Below are positions 26,393-34,302 of a stretch of DNA of 64,000 bases, in pieces. The first letter of the stretch is position 1, and every line of letters begins with the position of its first letter. The notes under the pieces are model-generated. The model made no database searches and was not told where the DNA came from. It was given only the letters and a program-made list of their open reading frames with translations. The stretch covers positions 2,325,501-2,389,500 of the forward strand of contig NZ_CP046176.1 in assembly GCF_013009555.1 (NCBI RefSeq). Direction: 5' to 3'. The stretch is from Phocaeicola dorei (GTDB taxonomy: Bacteria; Bacteroidota; Bacteroidia; Bacteroidales; Bacteroidaceae). A program made the position numbers and the translations under genes.

Positions 26393-27381
26393 CGTAAGTA
26401 CCATATAATAGCCGCGAGGAGGATTATCGGGGACTCCACGAAGAAATCACCCTGTTTCTGTATCCAGGTCTTGTTCAAATTTAAGAGTATGGTGTATGCC
26501 GATTCGTAAGCATCGCTGATATCCACCATGAATTTCGGGTTGATGGGATTACACCGGTGACTGCGCCTCGGGTCGTCGAAATTTATCACATAGAACTCCG
26601 GTCTGACTTTGTATTTGTCCAGGTTCTTCAATAGCTCGTTATAGGCTATGACAGAGAGGTCATCGAATTTGTAATCATACAGATATAATGCGAATCCTTT
26701 GGAAATCTGCTGTTTGATGTAATTATTTACCACCGCGTAGCTCTTGCCCGAGCCGGGAGTTCCAAGCACGATGGACGCACGAAAAACATTTACAACATTA
26801 ATCCATCCGTCCCATTCCTTGCCTTGATAAACGAACTTTGTCGGCAGGTTCACGGAATACTCGTTCTCCATGAGCCGTGTCTCCTGCATGAAACTCTCGT
26901 TGCCGGTGTTGAACACATCTTCCATGAGGTTGTGTTTCAGCATCCGGCTTATCCATACGCCCGACATCAGCAGCAGGATATACCCGGCAGTAAGCGTTGC
27001 CGTGTATAAGGCGGCATTGACCATCGGGCTGAACGGTAAGTCGAGCATCCACCAGTTCATAAAGAACAGCACCAACCCGGCAAGAAAAGAGGCGTATATC
27101 TTTCTCCATGTCATCTTTTGGTTCTTCACGCCTTTTGTGCCCAGGCATGAGAGGGCGAGGAATATGACGGCAAATACTTTTGTGATGAGCAGGTTGCTGA
27201 AAAGCCCCGCCGTCCTCTGGAAATTAAGGAGTATCCTGTCTACTACTCCGATGTTGATACCCATATCCACGAATGACCGGTAGCAGTACCAGTAGACGTG
27301 GATAACAATAAACACGATGGATATGGCACGCATGAACTCCATGACCTTGGCCAGTCCTCTCAAATCATCTTCTTGTTGCAT
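26393..27381 (-). CDS. mobC: MobC coupling protein, 5' exon
   Basis: This is the N-terminal half of a VirD4/TraG-family conjugative coupling protein. Residues 15-145 hold about four membrane segments, and the Walker A loop GTPGSGKS is at 207-214. The exon ends after WYL plus two bases of an Arg codon. Coupling proteins bring the relaxase-DNA complex to the mating channel at the inner membrane. It is the third gene of the mobA-mobB-mobC operon, starting 35 bases after mobB. Unspliced transcripts would give a truncated 336-residue product ending a few codons inside the intron. Confidence 0.87.
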
Positions 27382-27416
27382 AATGATATAATTTTAATGG
27401 TTTGTAAAATCAGTAA

Positions 27417-28670
27417 TCAGGATATTCCACGGGAGCGGCGTTTCTTTTTCTTCTTGCGTTGCAGCCTGCGGGCAAGCGCCTCTTCCTGCGGGTCGGGACC
27501 GTTGATACAAATATCGAAGATTCCGAAAGCCTGTTCGATGGAGCTTTCCATTTCAGAAGAGAAACTTTCTTGTCGGCTGGAATCAGGCACGGGAGCATCC
27601 AAATCTGGAGTATTGACCGGACTGTTGAACAGCTGCTCGAAGGCATTGGCGGAAAACTCCTTGCCGAGCCGTGAGCCGTTGTACACCTCCCGGTTCCGGT
27701 GGTCGATGAAGGTCGCGCCGTAAATGCGTCCCTCGTCGTTCTCGCGGAATACCGCATCTATTCCACGCCCATTCAAAAGGCGGATGAAGTCCTCCCTGTT
27801 GCCCCGGCATCCGTGCATGGCAAGCGCCACCTCGTTCCGTATCTTCGGCTGCCATTTTTTTGCCTTGTATTCACGGGCATTGAACCCGATGCGCTTTTCC
27901 AGCCCTTCATAGCCGTAGCGTTTTCCGATAAGGGAGGACTTGACGGGCGTGCATACCGGTTTTCCCGTATCGTCAGTCATGGTATAGACAATCCCGTTGT
28001 AAGGTGTCCCGTTAAATTTGCCTTTCACCTGTTTCACCTCGATATTGAAGCTGGAAAGCAAGGCACTGTATTCTCCGAAAGACTGGAAACGGTAGGTTCC
28101 GAACACGCTTTTGACGATGTTGGAGACTTGCTGTTTCACATCGCCGCTTTGGTAGTCTGCTTTCTTCAGGTAGGGTTCCAGCAACTCTTTCCGCTTGTCC
28201 TCCACCTGTTTCAGCCCGAATTTCCTTTCCAGCTCCCGGCAGGCTTTCATCGAGCGGTTCCACTCGTAGGCGTCGTCTATCTTTTCCCCTTTCTCGTTCA
28301 CGCAGGTGGAGACGATATGGATATGCCTCCGGCCTATGTCCTCGTGTACATATACAATATAAGGCTGGTCGCCGTAGCCCATTCTCTGCATGTATTCCTT
28401 TGCCAGTTCCGCGAATTGGCCGTCCGTGAGGCGGTCATCCACCGAAGGGTTCAGGGAGATATGCAGCACCGGCTTTTCCGTATTTCGGTTGGCAAGCAGG
28501 TAGTTGTCAAATGCCCAAAGGGTCTGTTGCATGACACGCTCCGGACTGCCTGTCATATCGGTAATCATACGGTTTCCCGAAATGATACGCGCGGTGGCAT
28601 CGTTCACTTTCTGCTGGTTGTAGGTAATCGCCCCGTAGAGCGAAACACCCCTGTTGATTTTGGCCACCAT
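27417..28670 (-). CDS. mobB: MobB relaxase (CTnDOT type, MOBP-like)
   Basis: The protein has 417 residues. The metal-binding relaxase motif is HEDIGRRHIHIVST at 109-122, with an upstream LHISLNP strand at 69-75; candidate nucleophile tyrosines are Tyr12 and Tyr17. The C-terminus is basic (RRLQRKKKKKRRSR). Relaxases nick oriT and stay covalently bound to the transferred strand. It starts 1 base after mobA and precedes mobC, matching the CTnDOT mob operon. OriT is expected close to mobA. Confidence 0.88.
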   Translation of the reverse strand: MVAKINRGVSLYGAITYNQQKVNDATARIISGNRMITDMTGSPERVMQQTLWAFDNYLLANRNTEKPVLHISLNPSVDDRLTDGQFAELAKEYMQRMGYGDQPYIVYVHEDIGRRHIHIVSTCVNEKGEKIDDAYEWNRSMKACRELERKFGLKQVEDKRKELLEPYLKKADYQSGDVKQQVSNIVKSVFGTYRFQSFGEYSALLSSFNIEVKQVKGKFNGTPYNGIVYTMTDDTGKPVCTPVKSSLIGKRYGYEGLEKRIGFNAREYKAKKWQPKIRNEVALAMHGCRGNREDFIRLLNGRGIDAVFRENDEGRIYGATFIDHRNREVYNGSRLGKEFSANAFEQLFNSPVNTPDLDAPVPDSSRQESFSSEMESSIEQAFGIFDICINGPDPQEEALARRLQRKKKKKRRSRGIS

Positions 28671-28671
28671 G

Positions 28672-29124
28672 TCATTCCCCCTCCCTTTTTCTTTTTATAA
28701 GGTACTCCTCCTCGAACTCGCGGGTCAGCAGGATAATCCGCTTGCTCAACAGTACCAAGTCTATCGTAGCCTTTTCCAGATTGCGGAGCAGAACGAAAGC
28801 ACGTTTCTCCCCGAAGTTGGTCTTGACGGTTCTCACTGTCTGGTTGTAATTGTTGCCGATGCTCTGGAACTGGTGGTAGAAATTGGTCAGGCGGATGTAG
28901 TAGTCCATCGTCGCCTTGTCTATTTTCACGACCTTGATTTCGCGGCCAAAGAGCATTGACTTGATAAACCGTGCCCGTTGTTTGAGTCCTGATTTTGCAA
29001 ACAGCAGCTCGAACTGCCCGTTCTCCTGGGCGTTCAGCTTGATGCCGTAACGGAACACGGCAGGGTCCGGCTTGGGCTTCCGGCCCACGCTTTTCTTTAA
29101 GTTTTTCTTCTTGTTTTCTTCCAT
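28672..29124 (-). CDS. mobA: MobA mobilisation accessory protein
   Basis: The protein has 150 residues, with a Lys-rich head (KKKNLKKSVGRKPKPD), then RYGIKLNAQENGQFELLFAKSG and a helical core with FYHQFQSIGNNYNQTVRTVK. This is the MobA/plasmid mobilisation relaxosome type related to ribbon-helix-helix proteins. It would bind oriT and help MobB. It is the first gene of the operon, with an unusual palindrome-rich leader (29161-29272) and a TAACTTTG -7 site at 29371. Confidence 0.85.
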   Translation of the reverse strand: MEENKKKNLKKSVGRKPKPDPAVFRYGIKLNAQENGQFELLFAKSGLKQRARFIKSMLFGREIKVVKIDKATMDYYIRLTNFYHQFQSIGNNYNQTVRTVKTNFGEKRAFVLLRNLEKATIDLVLLSKRIILLTREFEEEYLIKRKREGE

Positions 29125-29160
29125 ACGCGTTGATATTTTCTGTTTCTGATTTTCCGTCCC

Positions 29161-29272
29161 GGATTCACGACTTTGGAGTGAATCCTCCCCGAGCCGTCAG
29201 GCGAGCGGCAAGTTGTTTTGGGATGCCCGAATCATTTCGGGCGGCCCAAAACACAACTTGCTATGTTCGCTT
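29161..29272. repeat. Palindrome cluster upstream of mobA (oriT candidate)
   Basis: Two stems lie side by side: GGATTCAC with GTGAATCC (29161-29185), and a long nested hairpin (29201-29272) with arms GCGAGC/GTTCGC, GCAAGTTGT/ACAACTTGC, TTTTGGG/CCCAAAA and GCCCGAA/TTCGGGC. It lies in the divergent mobA/traA intergenic region, the usual place for oriT in this family. It resembles elements A-E in plan but not in sequence. Confidence 0.55.
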
Positions 29273-29370
29273 GAACATGAATTCTCCTTCCGTCAAATTG
29301 TGTTTGACCCTTCAGCCTCATTCTTCGGCTTCGGGAAAGCCCCGCGGCGGTATCCGTTTCGTTGTCGGTG

Positions 29371-29378
29371 CAAAGTTA
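29371..29378 (-). promoter_or_regulatory. -7 promoter element of the mob operon
   Basis: On the minus strand TAACTTTG matches TAnnTTTG. Transcription from here would include the palindrome cluster in a leader of roughly 240 bases before mobA. Confidence 0.4.
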
Positions 29379-29414
29379 TGGCAGTATATATTGCTGTGAA
29401 ATAGTAAGTTATAT

Positions 29415-29446
29415 GCAACGTGATGACAAATGATGACACAGGTCGT
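29415..29446 (+). promoter_or_regulatory. Shared ICE upstream motif, copy 2
   Basis: This 32-base block begins GCAACGTGATGACA and ends CACAGGTCGT. It matches the block at 42188-42219 at all but about four positions. It lies upstream of the traA operon, 73 bases before a TTTATTTG site (29488-29495) that fits the -7 consensus at seven of eight positions. Confidence 0.55.
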
Positions 29447-29521
29447 CACCTCCCCTGAAACATGATGCCGGTATGAAAAAATACCCTTTTATTTGCAGCG
29501 TGAACGGATGAAACCGAGCTT

Positions 29522-29657
29522 CCGATAACGGTATAATGGTCATATTGTCTGATGCTTCCGTTATCGGTCCGGATAGTGGAAGCAATGTCGGATATGACAG
29601 TTATCGGAATGTCATGACCAACAGACCGACCATTAACGGAAGAATGCGATAACGGAC
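29522..29657. repeat. CCGATAACGG inverted/direct repeats upstream of traA
   Basis: CCGATAACGG occurs at 29522 and its reverse complement CCGTTATCGG at 29558. Close variants (AGTTATCGGA at 29599, ATTAACGGA at 29632, GCGATAACGGA at 29647) follow. Repeats beside a ParA-type gene suggest a centromere-like or operator array. The whole 29125-29770 gap holds no gene. Confidence 0.5.
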
Positions 29658-29770
29658 ACGTTACCGGTCGGAATAGCGGATGAAGCATACCGTGGTCGGT
29701 CGGAAAGAAGCGTTCACGGATTGACGGATGAAACAGATATATATTCAATAACCCATAAAAAGAAAAGATT

Positions 29771-30535
29771 ATGAGCAAAGAACCTTTATTCGTTGCAGTC
29801 AGCAACCAAAAGGGAGGGGTCGGGAAATCGGCCTTGACGGTAGTGCTTTCCAGCTACCTCCATTTCGAGAAAAACCTGAACGTGGCAATCATTGATTGTG
29901 ATTCTCCACAGCACAGCCTTGTGCGCATGAGAGAACGGGACAAAAAAGCCATTACCAACAGTGCCTATTTTCAGCAATTGTTACAGCAGCAATGGAATCG
30001 CGTACCAAAGAAAGCTTATCCGATTGTGGGAGCGACTTCGGAAAAGGCAAGAGAGGCTGCGGACGAGCTTGCTGCAAGCGGTGACTATGACCTGATTTTT
30101 GTGGATTTGCCCGGAACGGTAGAATCCACCGGGGTATTCCGTACCATCGTCAATATGGATTATGTCCTGACTCCCACCACTCCCGACCTTATCATCATGC
30201 AGAGCACGCTCGCATTTTCCACGACGGTTCTTGATTATGTCAAGAACACGAAAGATGTGCCGCTCAAGGATATCATCTTCTTTTGGAACAAGCTGAAAAA
30301 ACGTACCAACGTGGAAATATACAAATCTTATGCGGAGGTCATGAGGGAACTGCATCTGACTGTCCTTGACACCAAACTTCCCGATTTATGCCGCTACGAA
30401 AAAGAAATCACCCATGCAAAACGTGATTTTTTCCGCTGCACCCTGCTGCCTCCTCCAGCCAAGCAACTGGAAGGAAGCGGATTGGCAGAACTGGCAGAAG
30501 AACTTATAGTCAAACTTAAACTTGTACACTCATGA
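29771..30535 (+). CDS. traA: TraA, ParA-family ATPase
   Basis: The protein has 254 residues. The deviant Walker A QKGGVGKSALT is at about 14-24, the switch region is CDSPQHSL, and Walker B is YDLIFVDLPGTV. ParA/MinD ATPases position DNA or protein complexes. In CTnDOT-type elements this gene is traA and opens a short operon. The start overlaps nothing upstream, but its stop overlaps the next start by four bases. Repeats at 29522-29657 may be its DNA site (inference). Confidence 0.88.
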   Translation: MSKEPLFVAVSNQKGGVGKSALTVVLSSYLHFEKNLNVAIIDCDSPQHSLVRMRERDKKAITNSAYFQQLLQQQWNRVPKKAYPIVGATSEKAREAADELAASGDYDLIFVDLPGTVESTGVFRTIVNMDYVLTPTTPDLIIMQSTLAFSTTVLDYVKNTKDVPLKDIIFFWNKLKKRTNVEIYKSYAEVMRELHLTVLDTKLPDLCRYEKEITHAKRDFFRCTLLPPPAKQLEGSGLAELAEELIVKLKLVHS

Positions 30536-30963
30536 CAAAGAAAAAAGTGGAAGTGAATGAGGATATCCTCAAGAATATCATTGTCGGGGATATTCCTGTC
30601 TTCGGCAGGGAGAAGCCCGCTGAAGAAGATGCGGAACAGCTGGAAACGGAAGCCCCTCCCGTCACAGAAACCGCCGGCCCCTCACCAGAGAAAGCGGTTT
30701 CTGCAAAGACACGGAAAAAGAAAGAGGAAGCGGGTGGCTATAAGGAAAGGTATCTGGTCAATATACCTGCATCCAACCGTTCCCATGTCTATATAAACCG
30801 GGAAGTGGCCGAATGTATCAAGCGTATCCTTCCGGTCATTGCTCCGGATATGAGCATATCGGGGTATATAAGCAATATCCTCGTGGACCATATCCAACAA
30901 CATTGGGAAGAAATCAATGAACTATACAACAAGGAATATTACAAACCATTAAAACCATTTTAA
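30532..30963 (+). CDS. traB: TraB-like DUF3408 protein
   Basis: The protein has 143 residues: an acidic, disordered N-terminal half, then a DUF3408-type C-terminal half with HVYINREVAECIKRILPVI and MSISGYISNILVDHIQQHW. The fold resembles small DNA-binding ribbon-helix-helix proteins. Its start overlaps the traA stop (ATGA). It is a paralogue of the next gene, which shares the VAPDxSMSGYIS segment. It is probably a partner of the ParA-like protein (inference). Confidence 0.75.
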   Translation: MTKKKVEVNEDILKNIIVGDIPVFGREKPAEEDAEQLETEAPPVTETAGPSPEKAVSAKTRKKKEEAGGYKERYLVNIPASNRSHVYINREVAECIKRILPVIAPDMSISGYISNILVDHIQQHWEEINELYNKEYYKPLKPF

Positions 30964-30965
30964 TC

Positions 30966-31421
30966 ATGACACAGATTATTTTTCAATTTGCAGCCATTGC
31001 CTGCTCCATTTATACCTTATACAGATTCGGGTTGTTCATTTGCAGGAAAGTTTGTAAAAACAAAAGAAACAGGGTAACGGCTCAGGTTACTTCTGTTGAA
31101 GCAGTTGATGAAGTTAAACCTGTCAATGGACAAGAGAGTGTTTCACCGATTGTCATAGAGAAACTTGCCAATAGTCCAATAACAAAACATTTAGGAATCG
31201 CCGCATACAGAGCGACCTATCTGGATAATTATCCTATTGCCAGCCGTATACAGGTTTATATAGACAGGGACAGCCATACCCATATCAAACGCTTTCTGGC
31301 GGTCGTCGCTCCGGATGCATCCATGTCCGGCTATATAAGCAAGATTATAGATGAGCATCTGAAAAGATATGAGAATGAAATGTCCGAATTGTACACGAAA
31401 TGTATCACCCAACCTTTATGA
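30966..31421 (+). CDS. traC: TraC-like DUF3408 protein with N-terminal membrane segment
   Basis: The protein has 151 residues. A hydrophobic segment (about 3-25) is followed by a basic stretch and then the DUF3408-type region with IQVYIDRDSHTHIKRFLAVV and ASMSGYISKIIDEHL. It lies 2 bases after traB and overlaps the next gene by 4 bases. It is a membrane-anchored paralogue of the traB product. Confidence 0.72.
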   Translation: MTQIIFQFAAIACSIYTLYRFGLFICRKVCKNKRNRVTAQVTSVEAVDEVKPVNGQESVSPIVIEKLANSPITKHLGIAAYRATYLDNYPIASRIQVYIDRDSHTHIKRFLAVVAPDASMSGYISKIIDEHLKRYENEMSELYTKCITQPL

Positions 31422-32185
31422 TTATGGAAACGGCACTCTATTTTACAGTAAAAATTACATGCGTGACTTTTATATTATGGCACTTGTGGATATTCATCTT
31501 CAACCGGCAAATGTATGGCAGATGGGAGAAAGTTTACCATTTGATGCGGATTGTCCGTATCAGGCTATGGAAACATCGCAAGGAACGTACGAGGCGAAAG
31601 GCTCGTAATGCCCGCAAAAAGGCAATACGTGGGAAATCTGTAACAGAAACAGCCACACCACAAGACAAGCCAAAGGCAACTGCGTTGTCTCCCGCTGGTG
31701 ATGACGTGATCGGAAAGACAAAGATTGTCTATTTGGAAGACCCGGAAGTGGCAAGAAAAACTCCCATCCGTTCCGAACCCATGAAAAAAGAACCCATAGA
31801 AGAAGATGAGGAGATCCGTCCGGATGATGTGGCGCAGGAGGACAGGGGGCTGACCAGGGAGGAGAAAGAAGAGTTGATGTCTCCTGTAGATGCCGAGCCT
31901 GACCCGGATTTTGATACAGCCATGACTTTCGAGGACATAAACAATGTGGCGGAGGTGCTGATGTCTGAAAATCCGGATGAACAGAAGGCTATCCGTGCTG
32001 CCACTACCATACATCATAAGATGCAGGACACGGTTATACTCTCTTTTCTTACAGACAAATTGAGCAACCAGGAAAAGGTGAACCGGTTGGTAAGCGAATG
32101 TCTGGATGAATCGGGCAGACCGCTTTCAAAACGAAAGGCCACATCCAGGAAAATGGAAACTTTCAATATAGATAAATTCGTTTAA
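31418..32185 (+). CDS. traD: TraD-like DUF4122 protein
   Basis: The protein has about 255 residues from the ATG at 31418, which overlaps the traC stop; an ATG at 31400 is also possible. It has one N-terminal membrane segment (LYFTVKITCVTFILWHLWIF), a very basic juxtamembrane stretch (RRKARNARKKAIRGK), an acidic linker and a conserved helical C-terminus with MTFEDINNVAEVL. This pattern fits the DUF4122 proteins in Bacteroides conjugation loci. It is the last gene of this operon and is followed by a terminator. Confidence 0.72.
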   Translation: MIMETALYFTVKITCVTFILWHLWIFIFNRQMYGRWEKVYHLMRIVRIRLWKHRKERTRRKARNARKKAIRGKSVTETATPQDKPKATALSPAGDDVIGKTKIVYLEDPEVARKTPIRSEPMKKEPIEEDEEIRPDDVAQEDRGLTREEKEELMSPVDAEPDPDFDTAMTFEDINNVAEVLMSENPDEQKAIRAATTIHHKMQDTVILSFLTDKLSNQEKVNRLVSECLDESGRPLSKRKATSRKMETFNIDKFV

Positions 32186-32213
32186 TTGTGTCTTTTTGCT
32201 GTCATAGTTTTTA

Positions 32214-32248
32214 GGGCATGGCGATGTGATATCGGTGTGCCCTTTTTT
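32214..32248 (+). terminator. Rho-independent terminator after traD
   Basis: A GGGCAT/GTGCCC stem with an inner CGAT/ATCG pairing is followed by six T residues. It ends the traA-traD transcript. Confidence 0.7.
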
Positions 32249-32311
32249 ACTTTTAAAAGATTCCATTAGATAAAATTCGGATATTCATGCCTTATTGTAT
32301 GGCAGGCTTCT

Positions 32312-32319
32312 TATCTTTG
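32312..32319 (+). promoter_or_regulatory. -7 promoter element of the interrupted small gene
   Basis: TATCTTTG is an exact TAnnTTTG match, 10 bases before the ATG at 32329. Confidence 0.45.
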
Positions 32320-32328
32320 CAAAAATGA

Positions 32329-32421
32329 ATGATTATGGCAGTGACAAAAGCGATATTGGAAAAATGGATAGTGGCGCAAAAACGTCACCGCCTTTCCGAC
32401 AAATAAGTGCAGATGACCCGC
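32329..32421 (+). pseudogene. 5' part of a small ICE gene split by the defence island
   Basis: From ATG at 32329 it reads MIMAVTKAILEKWIVAQKRH then RLSDK, a TAA at 32404, and VQMTR in the same frame. The other half begins ELGLNPDKLGKIDN at 40218. Joined they form one natural-looking protein of about 115 residues, so the island at 32422-40217 inserted between an Arg and a Glu codon. The TAA is probably a later nonsense change in the dead gene. Confidence 0.7.
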
Positions 32422-32607
32422 GTTATGGAAACTTATAAATTATGTAAAGTTCAGGCTACTAATTGGTGATAAATAGCGTCGTATCAATACCCATAATTAG
32501 ACATACTTTCCATTATAATTCATATTAATATAAAACAAGACTACAGATATACATAGGTTTTATGAAGTAGTTCGATTTAACGTCCACGAAAAAAGGAAAA
32601 TATTAAG

Positions 32608-32641
32608 AAAGAGCATAGTTCAAAAAAGCACTACGCTCTTT
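32608..32641. terminator. Terminator-like hairpin at the end of the CBASS operon
   Basis: AAAGAGC-ATAGT pairs with ACTAC-GCTCTTT around a loop of about 10 bases. It lies 12 bases after the 45-residue ORF on the minus strand. Confidence 0.6.
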
Positions 32642-32652
32642 GCTTTTACTGC

Positions 32653-32790
32653 TTATTTTCTCTTTCCCCCTTTTTCTCTTTGAGAAAGTGCGCTTGCTGC
32701 AGCAGTTTTACTTGCAGCACTTGTCCGTCCGTCTCTTAATACTTTTGAAGCGGCACTGGCAGCGGCTTTACCTGTAACTTTTTTAGCCAT
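32653..32790 (-). CDS. 45-residue Ala/Ser/Lys-rich small protein
   Basis: The ORF encodes MAKKVTGKAAASAASKVLRD, continues with GRTSAASKTAAASALSQ, and ends in a basic tail. Short basic Ala/Ser-rich proteins of this type occur as separate genes in defence and accessory regions; their function is unknown to me. It is 97 bases after the 94-residue gene and just before a terminator, so it may be the last gene of the CBASS transcript. Confidence 0.6.
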   Translation of the reverse strand: MAKKVTGKAAASAASKVLRDGRTSAASKTAAASALSQREKGGKRK

Positions 32791-32887
32791 TACCTTAAAG
32801 TTATATTTCCAATCCAAACAATACAGGTGGATTGATTCCTGTCAAAAATAGTTCTTAAATAGCGAATTTTCTTATACCTGTTTAATA

Positions 32888-33172
32888 TTAAAACAATGTA
32901 GCCCAGCCAGGGATTTTCTTGGCTAATTTAATCGCTGAAGTACCTAAACTTTTTATTTTCGATATAAGTTGGGCTTGTGCCAAATTATCTTTAGAGGCTT
33001 TCTCTACAACTTCCACTAATGCTTGATAGGTTTGCATACTGTTTGATGCAGGTACGATTGCATTAATTTCCTCCTTTGATAATCCTTTTAACTGTCTTAG
33101 TTCAGAACTATACATGCCGTTAAACACTGCATCTGCATTGGCAAATGATTCAGAAAATCTGTTTGTTTTCAT
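32888..33172 (-). CDS. 94-residue protein co-transcribed with CBASS
   Basis: The start overlaps the lipoprotein stop by four bases (ATGA). It has charged, helical N-terminal and middle parts (LKGLSKEEINAIVPASN, ALVEVVEKASKDN) and a C-terminal amphipathic segment with IKLAKKIPGWATLF. No family is recognised. The C-terminus could associate with membranes (inference). It is coupled to the lipoprotein and probably acts with it. Confidence 0.65.
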   Translation of the reverse strand: MKTNRFSESFANADAVFNGMYSSELRQLKGLSKEEINAIVPASNSMQTYQALVEVVEKASKDNLAQAQLISKIKSLGTSAIKLAKKIPGWATLF

Positions 33173-33882
33173 TTTGTTATTTTATTAGTTAATTCTTTGA
33201 TTTTATTTGCTATATCTTCGATTTGCTGTTGGGCTTTGTCACTTTTAATGTTAATCTTTTCCCCTTTGTCAAGAATCACATCTACAAAACTTGATAACTC
33301 GACCAATTGATTGGTAACTGTAGTATCTAAACCATTAAGACCAGCAATGGAAAGTGCTTCGTTTTGGCTTTCTTTGATTTTACGAACTGATACAAGATAA
33401 GCAGTTAGAGTTGTATTGGCATATATCGTATTTTGATAGGATTGGTCTATTGCACTCAATACTTCTCTTTCTTGCTGTAGTATAGGAGAAAGCAATTCAT
33501 TTTTTTTCATATTTATCTGTCGATTTGCTGCCTCTTGAAATTCCAACATAACATTCAAGGCTTCTTCCGTCTCATCTTTACCACCCTTTTTCCCGGCATT
33601 TTCTATAATTCCGTATATTGACGATTCGCCTCTTTTATGCTTATTTAGCTCTATTTCTAAAACATGATGGATGATAAACGGAGCATACACATCGTCGATG
33701 AAAGCATTTATGTTATGCTTTATTCCGTTATAATATAGTTGTACCATATTACGCTGAGAATTATGCAAAATTTGCAAATCCGAGCCTATCGTTTTCGACA
33801 GGGTTACGGCTTCTTTGGGTATTGAGGCACACGACACCAGCAATAACGAAGAAAAAATAACAGCTAAAATTTTATTATTCAT
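33169..33882 (-). CDS. Lipoprotein co-transcribed with CBASS
   Basis: The protein has 237 residues with a clear lipoprotein signal: a basic start, a hydrophobic core and the lipobox LLVSC with Cys at about 18. The rest is almost entirely helical and charged (for example KSDKAQQQIEDIANKIKELT), suggesting a coiled-coil envelope protein. I recognise no domain. It begins 12 bases after the E2-like gene and overlaps the next ORF, so it looks like part of the CBASS operon, where a lipoprotein is not a usual component. Confidence 0.75.
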   Translation of the reverse strand: MNNKILAVIFSSLLLVSCASIPKEAVTLSKTIGSDLQILHNSQRNMVQLYYNGIKHNINAFIDDVYAPFIIHHVLEIELNKHKRGESSIYGIIENAGKKGGKDETEEALNVMLEFQEAANRQINMKKNELLSPILQQEREVLSAIDQSYQNTIYANTTLTAYLVSVRKIKESQNEALSIAGLNGLDTTVTNQLVELSSFVDVILDKGEKINIKSDKAQQQIEDIANKIKELTNKITK

Positions 33883-33894
33883 ATTTTTATAGTT

Positions 33895-34302
33895 TTAATG
33901 TATTCCACCACCATGCCAAATACCTGTGGCAACCCAGATTTCATAATGAAGTAACCATTCACTTGTCCAAGGAATAATTGTATCTGCAATAAATTGAGAC
34001 TCATCCCATTCTTTTGCCCTTTTATAATATATACACAGGTGTTGTTTTTCTGTGTTATACACATGCTTAAGTCTCGTTTCCCCTTTGGCTAATGTCAAAG
34101 GTTTTGGAGCTAAAACATAGACATTAGGATGGCTTTCCCGGTGGTAAACAACTTTAATCAGATATTTGGGGCTTAAGCAGGTTGGTTGTATATGACCTTT
34201 CCAAACAAGAGTATTTAACCTAATTGAATATTTAGAATCAGGGAAGTAAGACTGAAGCTTAAGAGCTTGTATCATTAGTGAAATTTCTTGTTTTTTAATC
34301 AT
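33895..34302 (-). CDS. cap2: CBASS E2-like ubiquitin-conjugating-type protein (type II-short Cap2)
   Basis: The protein has 135 residues. ATG at 34302 is chosen because it overlaps the CD-NTase stop by eight bases. Beta strands with KYLIKVVYH and PNVYVLAPKPL, then a candidate catalytic Cys in HLCIYY and the tail WTSEWLLHYEIWVATGIWHGGG, match the stand-alone E2-like proteins of type II-short CBASS. In type II CBASS such proteins prime the CD-NTase by attaching its C-terminus to a target. No E1 (ThiF) or JAB gene is in this operon, as expected for the short type. Confidence 0.78.
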   Translation of the reverse strand: MIKKQEISLMIQALKLQSYFPDSKYSIRLNTLVWKGHIQPTCLSPKYLIKVVYHRESHPNVYVLAPKPLTLAKGETRLKHVYNTEKQHLCIYYKRAKEWDESQFIADTIIPWTSEWLLHYEIWVATGIWHGGGIH

